The notes under the pieces were generated by a model. The model was not told where the DNA came from. It saw only the letters and a list, made by a program, of their open reading frames with translations, and did not search any database. Shown in pieces: positions 59,484-64,000 of a stretch of DNA of 64,000 nt (position 1 is the stretch's first letter; the number at the start of each line of letters is the position of its first letter). The DNA is from Chrysogorgia sp. JL179-B06. Its lineage: Eukaryota; Cnidaria; Anthozoa; Scleralcyonacea; Chrysogorgiidae. The translations under genes were made by a program, and so were the position numbers. The stretch lies in the NCBI GenBank assembly GCA_035772405.1, contig JAYKKM010000038.1:1842001-1906000 (forward strand), in the 5' to 3' direction.

Positions 59484-61181
59484 ATGATGGATGCGTTCAA
59501 AAGAAAGTATCCTTATGCTGACAAGAATAGGTTTTTTCTTGATGTTGACGACAATATGCATATACATATATTCTTCGTGACGAAAACTAATATTGGTGAC
59601 ATTAGTATAGACTCGAGTAGGTTTAAGAGTAACCCGGAGTATACTAAGTATCTAACTATAAACAAACCAGTGGACTTCGAGACGTTGATCAGACGTTATT
59701 ATGGTGAGAACTATGACAAGGCGACTAAGAACTCGAGAGACGCTATCAAGAAGGCCAAGTTGGACTTAGTGAAAAAGTATCCTTACGCCACACTGACCAA
59801 GTTTTGTTTTGAGCCTATCCAAACACGACAAGGTGACGTGACAAGGGTCGATGTCTACTTCGTCAACAACGACATATTGTCGACTAATATTACCAACGCT
59901 ATATTTAAAAATGACAAGAGTATGTGGAAGTGGCTGCACAATAGCAAGTTCCCAATAATATGGCTCTCTGGTGGAACTATCCAACCACTATCAAAAGGTC
60001 GCAAGAACCATTGGGGACTTTGGGATGGCTATCCAACGGAAAACGTGTTGAACTATCCAGTGAACAACTTTAGAATCTTCGTTAATCAGAAGAGCTACTT
60101 TCTCTCAAAGCTACCAATCTTACAAATCGTCACGTCAAAGACAAAGTCAAAGTGGGACGACAACGAGAGCTACTATAGGGTTGTGTTTGCAACGTATTGT
60201 GCAAGTTTCTGTTGCGGAGTGTCGTTGCAACACTTGTCACCCTCACAAGAAGTCCACCCTGTTATCACAAGTGTAACGAGGTTCCATCTATACTTTACCA
60301 TTAGAAGGCTTCTCAGAAGGATGGAAGGTGGTGAGAGTATGGGATCGATAAGTAGAGAGTTTGGCGCTGGAGAATTGTATGGTAAGACAGACAAGATTCC
60401 TAGAAAACATTACTACCACGGTAAAGTCCTTGCTGATGGTACAACAGGTGAGGAGAGAGTCTTCACGATTAACGACGTTAAGAACGACTACAAACGATAC
60501 GTTCCTCTGGTGTCGAATGGTCTAACCAACATTGGGCGACAATATCTAAATCAGTCTATAGAGGCCTTCGTTTACTCTACACTTGGCGCACAAGCGAGGA
60601 CGCGTGTGTCAGTCGTTGGTGGTTCTGCAGGCAGTCTAGAGACTCAACAAGAGTTTCGAAAGCTGGTGGAGGATAGCGTTATAAACTATGACGTGTCAAC
60701 GTGGATTCTCAACATGAACAAGTCGATTAGAGACACTAACGTTGTCCAAAATCTAGCACTATCACCGTCTACATGGTTAATGCCAAGTAACGTGGTAATC
60801 CTCAAAAACAAAATCGCTGGGTACAACAACCTGCTAAAGACTGCTACACAGAGTATGAAGTTTGGAGTAAATAGTGGGCTAAACTACGCGCCAACGACGG
60901 AGTCCAAGAAAGTTCACCAAGAAGGTGGAGAGCACCTGGAGACACTTGACAAACAACCAAAGGTGACGCATCGTCTGACAACACCAAACGTGACACACCA
61001 GGAAGGTGGAGAGCACCTGGAGACACTTGATAAGCCACCAACACATCGCATGGCAACACCAAATGTGGCACACCAAGAATATCGTCTGGAGGTGACACAA
61101 GATAGCAACGCGACAGAGTTGTGGCTAGTTCTAGGGGCTTCTGCTGTGTCTGGCTATTTAGTGAGCAAATATGTGTTATAG
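59484..61181 (+). CDS. 565-aa protein with C-terminal repeats and membrane anchor
   Basis: I do not recognise a family. Its N-terminal 300 residues are mixed and rich in aromatic and basic residues (two related KKYPYA blocks). A middle helical part follows (NGLTNIGRQYLNQSIEAFVY, VEDSVINYDVSTWI). Residues about 475-535 hold two and a half copies of a 25-27-residue repeat (HQEGGEHLETLDK then THR.TTPNV). The end is a hydrophobic segment LWLVLGASAVSGYLVS. This could be a minor virion protein spanning a membrane. The first of two adjacent ATGs is used; the second is equally possible. Confidence 0.7.
   Translation: MMDAFKRKYPYADKNRFFLDVDDNMHIHIFFVTKTNIGDISIDSSRFKSNPEYTKYLTINKPVDFETLIRRYYGENYDKATKNSRDAIKKAKLDLVKKYPYATLTKFCFEPIQTRQGDVTRVDVYFVNNDILSTNITNAIFKNDKSMWKWLHNSKFPIIWLSGGTIQPLSKGRKNHWGLWDGYPTENVLNYPVNNFRIFVNQKSYFLSKLPILQIVTSKTKSKWDDNESYYRVVFATYCASFCCGVSLQHLSPSQEVHPVITSVTRFHLYFTIRRLLRRMEGGESMGSISREFGAGELYGKTDKIPRKHYYHGKVLADGTTGEERVFTINDVKNDYKRYVPLVSNGLTNIGRQYLNQSIEAFVYSTLGAQARTRVSVVGGSAGSLETQQEFRKLVEDSVINYDVSTWILNMNKSIRDTNVVQNLALSPSTWLMPSNVVILKNKIAGYNNLLKTATQSMKFGVNSGLNYAPTTESKKVHQEGGEHLETLDKQPKVTHRLTTPNVTHQEGGEHLETLDKPPTHRMATPNVAHQEYRLEVTQDSNATELWLVLGASAVSGYLVSKYVL
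60915..61090 (+). repeat. In-frame tandem repeats inside the 565-aa gene
   Basis: Units start CACCA(A/G)GAAGGTGGAGAGC at 60915 and 60996, and a decayed third at 61071. Periods are 81 and 75 bp, both multiples of three. Confidence 0.85.
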
Positions 61182-61185
61182 CATA

Positions 61186-62139
61186 ATGAGTCTAAGTTAT
61201 GGATTTGAGGACAGAGACTACGAGAGCGATAAAATATTAAGAAGAGCGAAGAGACATCTAGACAATGACCCTAAGCTAAGCGTGAGCGGTGGGAGGATGT
61301 CTGGAGATATAGATATGGCGCTCAGGGCACTAAAAAACATAGCAGATCCAGTCGACGATTTGGACGCTATCAGTAAAAAAGTGTTGGAGTCCGTGTACTT
61401 ATCACAATACTTTAAAGTGCAGTCCTATAACGTTCTACTCGATTTTAACATCACAAAGCACACCGCGAACGCAGACATGACGCAGTTTTACCACAGTGGG
61501 ACAAATAAAGTGAAAGACATTGGAAACACACTAGTGCAAAGTGTTCAATCCTATGGTCCTATTATTGGTACTGACAGTGGTCATAGCTTCCTATCCCCTA
61601 CAATAACTCAATATCAACTAGAGGTTGGAATGCACTTTAACTGTCCACGTATGCAGTACTGTGACATATCCGTTTTCGTGGTATCGAGGTTAGCCAAGAG
61701 GGTGTCTACAGCAGATTGGGAGGCGATTATCTCAAACGATGATGGTTCTTGGGACAAGTTCATCGGATATAAAGGTGGTACAACTGATAAGTTGTCGTTT
61801 GGTGGTGGCCTCCCAGCAAAGGAGTACACGTGTACAATACCAAATAGTATCGACACCACTAAGAGACACATGATATCAATACATTGGCAGATGGGTAACT
61901 CGCATGTTAGAGTCAACAACATAAGGTCGACAGACTCAGACTTCACAGCTAACTATAACGAGATAGGGTATCCCTATGGAACAATATTTGCAATACATCG
62001 ACCAAAATCGTTGCTCGCACCCTACGCGTACCCATCTCTGATAGAGTTCTACGGTATGAAGATAGTCTCTGGCTACATGACGAACCGAGACGTGCTAGTA
62101 GTTGGTGGGAAGATGATGGATGAGTATAATATAAAGTAA
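61186..62139 (+). CDS. Fibre-like protein with MSL-YGF tag
   Basis: The 317-aa protein starts at MSLSYGFEDRDY. The upstream ATG at 61171 is in frame but overlaps the preceding stop and lacks the pre-start motif, which fits the ATG at 61186. After a basic stretch comes KLSVSGGRMSGDIDM, LKNIADPVDDLDAISKKVL, the repeating pattern seen at the base of phage and viral fibres, then a beta-rich C-terminal domain of about 200 residues that could be a knob. An attachment fibre is the best guess. The tag could anchor it, as N-terminal peptides of adenovirus fibres do, which is an analogy only. Confidence 0.62.
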   Translation: MSLSYGFEDRDYESDKILRRAKRHLDNDPKLSVSGGRMSGDIDMALRALKNIADPVDDLDAISKKVLESVYLSQYFKVQSYNVLLDFNITKHTANADMTQFYHSGTNKVKDIGNTLVQSVQSYGPIIGTDSGHSFLSPTITQYQLEVGMHFNCPRMQYCDISVFVVSRLAKRVSTADWEAIISNDDGSWDKFIGYKGGTTDKLSFGGGLPAKEYTCTIPNSIDTTKRHMISIHWQMGNSHVRVNNIRSTDSDFTANYNEIGYPYGTIFAIHRPKSLLAPYAYPSLIEFYGMKIVSGYMTNRDVLVVGGKMMDEYNIK

Positions 62140-62144
62140 GATAT

Positions 62145-62687
62145 ATGAAGAAGAAGTCAGTTATTGTTTTCAATCACATATCAAAGGACATATCAGAGGA
62201 GGAGACACTAGAGCTCAAACGCTTGTACGCGTACTACCACAAGCTAGAAGCCTGTTACAAATGGAAATATAAGAGGTTGAAGAAAATTAAACTATCGTTG
62301 AACATGACTAGCATAGGGTTAACAACAGTAGGGGTTGTAGCTGGATCGGTAACTGTTAACCCTATAATTATTGCTTGTATTAGTGGTCCTGGCGTGGTCA
62401 TTCAAGGCTACTTGGCTAAGTCCAATCTGACGAGTAGAGTGGAGCACTGTAAGTTCGCACACACTAGCTATAAAAAGATACTGACACAACTAAGATCGTA
62501 TCTTAGAGGTCTTCCTTACAACGAGTCAATGTTCCTTTCAGACGTTAAAGTGTTGGACGATAATGTGACTGACTTATGCCCACCAATCAACGGAATGGTG
62601 AAAAGGTACAATAAAGTATACGAGACACAAGGGGGGTCCGGTTCCGACCTCCCTTTAGACACAGGTCTACACATAAAAGACGCATAA
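62145..62687 (+). CDS. Small membrane protein with two helices
   Basis: The 180-aa protein has a basic N-terminal helical part (LKRLYAYYHKLEACYKWKYK), then a long hydrophobic region with a central break (LTTVGVVAGSVTVNPIIIAC, SGPGVVIQGYLA). A conserved-looking cytosolic helix with Cys follows (VEHCKFAHTSYKKILTQLRS). The last 20 residues are coded by a G+C-rich hairpin (about 62630-62660). The function is unknown; proteins of this build are frequent in cnidarian Polinton-like elements. Confidence 0.65.
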   Translation: MKKKSVIVFNHISKDISEEETLELKRLYAYYHKLEACYKWKYKRLKKIKLSLNMTSIGLTTVGVVAGSVTVNPIIIACISGPGVVIQGYLAKSNLTSRVEHCKFAHTSYKKILTQLRSYLRGLPYNESMFLSDVKVLDDNVTDLCPPINGMVKRYNKVYETQGGSGSDLPLDTGLHIKDA

Positions 62688-62701
62688 AAGACGACGAAAA
62701 C

Positions 62702-62726
62702 TGAGGTCCCAGAATGGGACCTCAGA
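62702..62726. terminator. Perfect hairpin between the membrane protein and BRO-nuclease genes
   Basis: CTGAGGTCCC and GGGACCTCAG pair perfectly around AGAAT, 15 bp after the stop codon. It is likely an RNA 3' end signal or transcript boundary. The next gene has its own pre-start motif. Confidence 0.6.
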
Positions 62727-62759
62727 GTCACTTATAATATTACACACAGTGTATTATAT

Positions 62760-63566
62760 ATGACGAGCCTTGTCAAAAATTTCAGTTTTGAGAACAATTC
62801 AGTCACGACTATTAGAGATGGAGACAACATATGGTTCCATGGAAAAGAAGTCGCTAAGGCACTAGGGTATAAAAACGCGAAGTGGGCTATCAGTGTACAC
62901 GTTGACGATATATATAAGGTCAAACGAGACGTGTTTGAAGGGGGGCGCGAATCACGCCCCCCTTTAAATTTGCAACCAAACATGATACTCATATCGGAGC
63001 CAGGAGTTTACTCTCTAGTCTTCTCGTCGAAACTTGAGTCAGCCAAGAAGTTTCAAAAATGGGTATTCACAGAAGTCCTACCGTCTATTAGAAAGACGGG
63101 TCAGTACACACAATGCAACCAGTTATCAATAATGAACGAGACAGACTTGCATTATAATATAGTTAAATATATTAGGGAGTATCATCCAACAATAGTCATC
63201 CCAGGGTTGGGAGAGTACCAAGACACATCTACTAAAAGAATAGACGGATGGAAGAAGGGTTACAGTGGCGGACAACCAGATTTGATAGTTCCGCAACTAC
63301 ATAAGAGATACAATGGATTTGCTATAGAGCTCAAAACACCGAAAGGTAATGGGGTTATTAGGAATAACCAGATGAGGGTATTAAGAAGACTAAGATCACA
63401 AGGGTACAACACATTATTATCCTCAGACCAACATGAGATAATACATTTCATAGAGACATATATGAGAGACTCCAGGGTTCTGTGTGAGTATTGTAATAGA
63501 AGATTTAAGAGTGAAACCACACTGTCTAATCACCAAAGATACTTTCACAGAATACTCTATCTGTGA
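62760..63566 (+). CDS. BRO-N / VRR-NUC nuclease / C2H2 zinc finger fusion
   Basis: The 268-aa protein is predicted to bind DNA and cut it. Residues 1-115 form a BRO-N domain (DNA binding, common in large DNA viruses and phages), with IWFHGKEVAKALGYKNAKW and EPGVYSLVFSSKLESAKKF. Residues about 155-230 look like a VRR-NUC/PD-(D/E)XK nuclease, with GGQPDLIVPQ, FAIELKTPKGNG and an RNNQMRVLRRLRSQGY block. The C-terminus is one C2H2 finger (CEYCNRRF then SNHQRYFH). A G+C hairpin in the gene (62937-62962) encodes EGGRESRPP inside the BRO-N domain. Roles in replication or in cutting competing DNA are possible. The start fits the pre-start motif. Confidence 0.82.
   Translation: MTSLVKNFSFENNSVTTIRDGDNIWFHGKEVAKALGYKNAKWAISVHVDDIYKVKRDVFEGGRESRPPLNLQPNMILISEPGVYSLVFSSKLESAKKFQKWVFTEVLPSIRKTGQYTQCNQLSIMNETDLHYNIVKYIREYHPTIVIPGLGEYQDTSTKRIDGWKKGYSGGQPDLIVPQLHKRYNGFAIELKTPKGNGVIRNNQMRVLRRLRSQGYNTLLSSDQHEIIHFIETYMRDSRVLCEYCNRRFKSETTLSNHQRYFHRILYL
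62937..62962 (+). repeat. In-frame G+C hairpin within the BRO-N coding region
   Basis: AAGGGGGGCG and CGCCCCCCTT pair perfectly around CGAATCA. It is kept in frame as GGRESRPP between two conserved BRO-N blocks. Confidence 0.75.
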
Positions 63567-63647
63567 GACGACCTGTTAGACGACCTGTTAGATGATCTGC
63601 GAGATGACTGTGAGATGGTCTGTGACGAGATATCACGTATGGTATAG
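63567..63647 (+). repeat. Short tandem repeats after the BRO-nuclease stop
   Basis: Five units of 11-12 bp, of the form GACGACCTGTTA drifting to GATGGTCTGTGA, run from 63567 to about 63628. The pre-start sequence of the next gene (ATCACGTATGGTATAG) follows. Confidence 0.7.
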
Positions 63648-63947
63648 ATGACTGACAACGAGTCCGTACCCACTATAACGTCGACAACAAAGGTCAAAGA
63701 CCCTAAGAGAGTAGAGGCAGGCAAACGCTTGGCTGCTATATCTAAAGCAGCCAAAGAGAGGAAGATGAGAGAGAGAGTGATAAGTGAGGACGATAGTTTT
63801 AACTACGGATACATCATAGGCACTATAGGAGTGGTAATAGCCGCTAGCTCACTGTATTACACGATGAGACAAGACAAACAAGTAGTTACCGAAGAGCCTA
63901 AGACCGTTGTTATAAAACCATCACGTAAACTCGACAGCCTCGATTAA
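63648..63947 (+). CDS. Small membrane protein with basic N-terminal half
   Basis: The 99-aa protein has a polar start, then KDPKRVEAGKRLAAISKAAK, a basic helix, then one hydrophobic helix YGYIIGTIGVVIAASSLYY, and a charged tail. The function is unknown; it could be a minor virion membrane protein. The ORF is tightly placed, 18 bp before the next start codon. Confidence 0.65.
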   Translation: MTDNESVPTITSTTKVKDPKRVEAGKRLAAISKAAKERKMRERVISEDDSFNYGYIIGTIGVVIAASSLYYTMRQDKQVVTEEPKTVVIKPSRKLDSLD

Positions 63948-63964
63948 AACATATCGTATAATAT

Positions 63965-64000
63965 ATGGCATCAATAGATAGAAAAGAACTGATGAACGAG
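63965..64000 (+). CDS. Start of a further ORF, cut by the window end
   Basis: The ATG at 63965 is preceded by AAAACATATCGTATAATAT, the best match to the common pre-start motif, so a real gene very likely begins here. Only 12 codons (MASIDRKELMNE) are visible, too few to identify the product. A polymerase or other replication gene would be expected somewhere downstream. Confidence 0.55.
   Translation, partial: MASIDRKELMNE

Larger units (their letters stand above)
44763..64000. mobile_element. Virus-like element 2 (Polinton/adintovirus type), interrupted and running off the window
   Basis: It has the same minus-strand gene order as element 1, plus a divergent plus-strand block (59484 onward). 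It is split by the DNA transposon at 46317-54813. Membrane-protein and capsid genes are frameshifted, while the other large ORFs are open. The left boundary is set only by loss of homology to element 1. The right end lies beyond 64000, so terminal inverted repeats and target duplication cannot be assessed. Confidence 0.75.

Noticed and set aside
60173..61108. Minus-strand ORFs opposite the 565-aa gene
   Set aside because: They are shadows of the plus-strand coding frame and its in-frame repeats; no motif or pre-start signal was seen.

Overview
The window looks like a piece of an animal nuclear genome, most likely a cnidarian. The assignment is an inference from style, not proven. It is A+T-rich, full of long (TA)n arrays and foldback elements, and contains a spliced receptor tyrosine kinase gene, a Penelope-like retroelement with a GIY-YIG nuclease, and Polinton/adintovirus-type elements of the kind common in anthozoans and Hydra.

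Layout. 0-8.8 kb: no host gene seen; an LTR-like segment, a decayed LINE endonuclease fragment (minus strand) and several foldback/MITE elements. 8.8-36 kb (+): one intron-rich gene. A signal-peptide exon is followed by seven exons that each encode one immunoglobulin-like domain (all phase 1-1), a transmembrane/juxtamembrane exon, and five exons covering the tyrosine kinase from the glycine loop to just past the activation segment. The last 3' kinase exons are not in the window. Its introns hold (TA)n arrays, SINEs, a Tc1/mariner-type remnant, a perfect 196-bp palindrome, (AAAAC)n low-complexity DNA and two or three copies of a Penelope-like element (31.1-34.6 kb).

38.6-64 kb: two related but diverged virus-like elements lie head to tail. 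Element 1 (about 38.6-44.8 kb) keeps the minus-strand block: minor-capsid-like protein, DDE integrase with chromodomain, a membrane protein, a putative double-jelly-roll major capsid protein, an A32/FtsK-type packaging ATPase and a small acidic protein. Element 2 (about 44.8 kb to beyond the window end) has the same block in the same order, then a 17-bp divergent spacer and a plus-strand block: a 565-aa protein, a fibre-like protein, a small membrane protein, a BRO-N/VRR-NUC/C2H2 fusion, another small membrane protein and the start of a further ORF. Element 2 is broken: an 8,497-bp DNA transposon flanked by a TA duplication (46317-54813) sits inside its ATPase gene, and its membrane-protein and capsid genes carry frameshifts. 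The inserted transposon itself carries at least three apparent splice-bounded exons on the minus strand and several nested foldback elements.

The virus-like genes are tightly packed (gaps of about 4-50 bp or small overlaps) and nearly all have a short A+T-rich motif of the type AACAT..GTA..ATAT immediately before the ATG, which suggests a shared late-type promoter/initiator. No DNA polymerase or maturation protease gene is visible; both may lie beyond position 64000.
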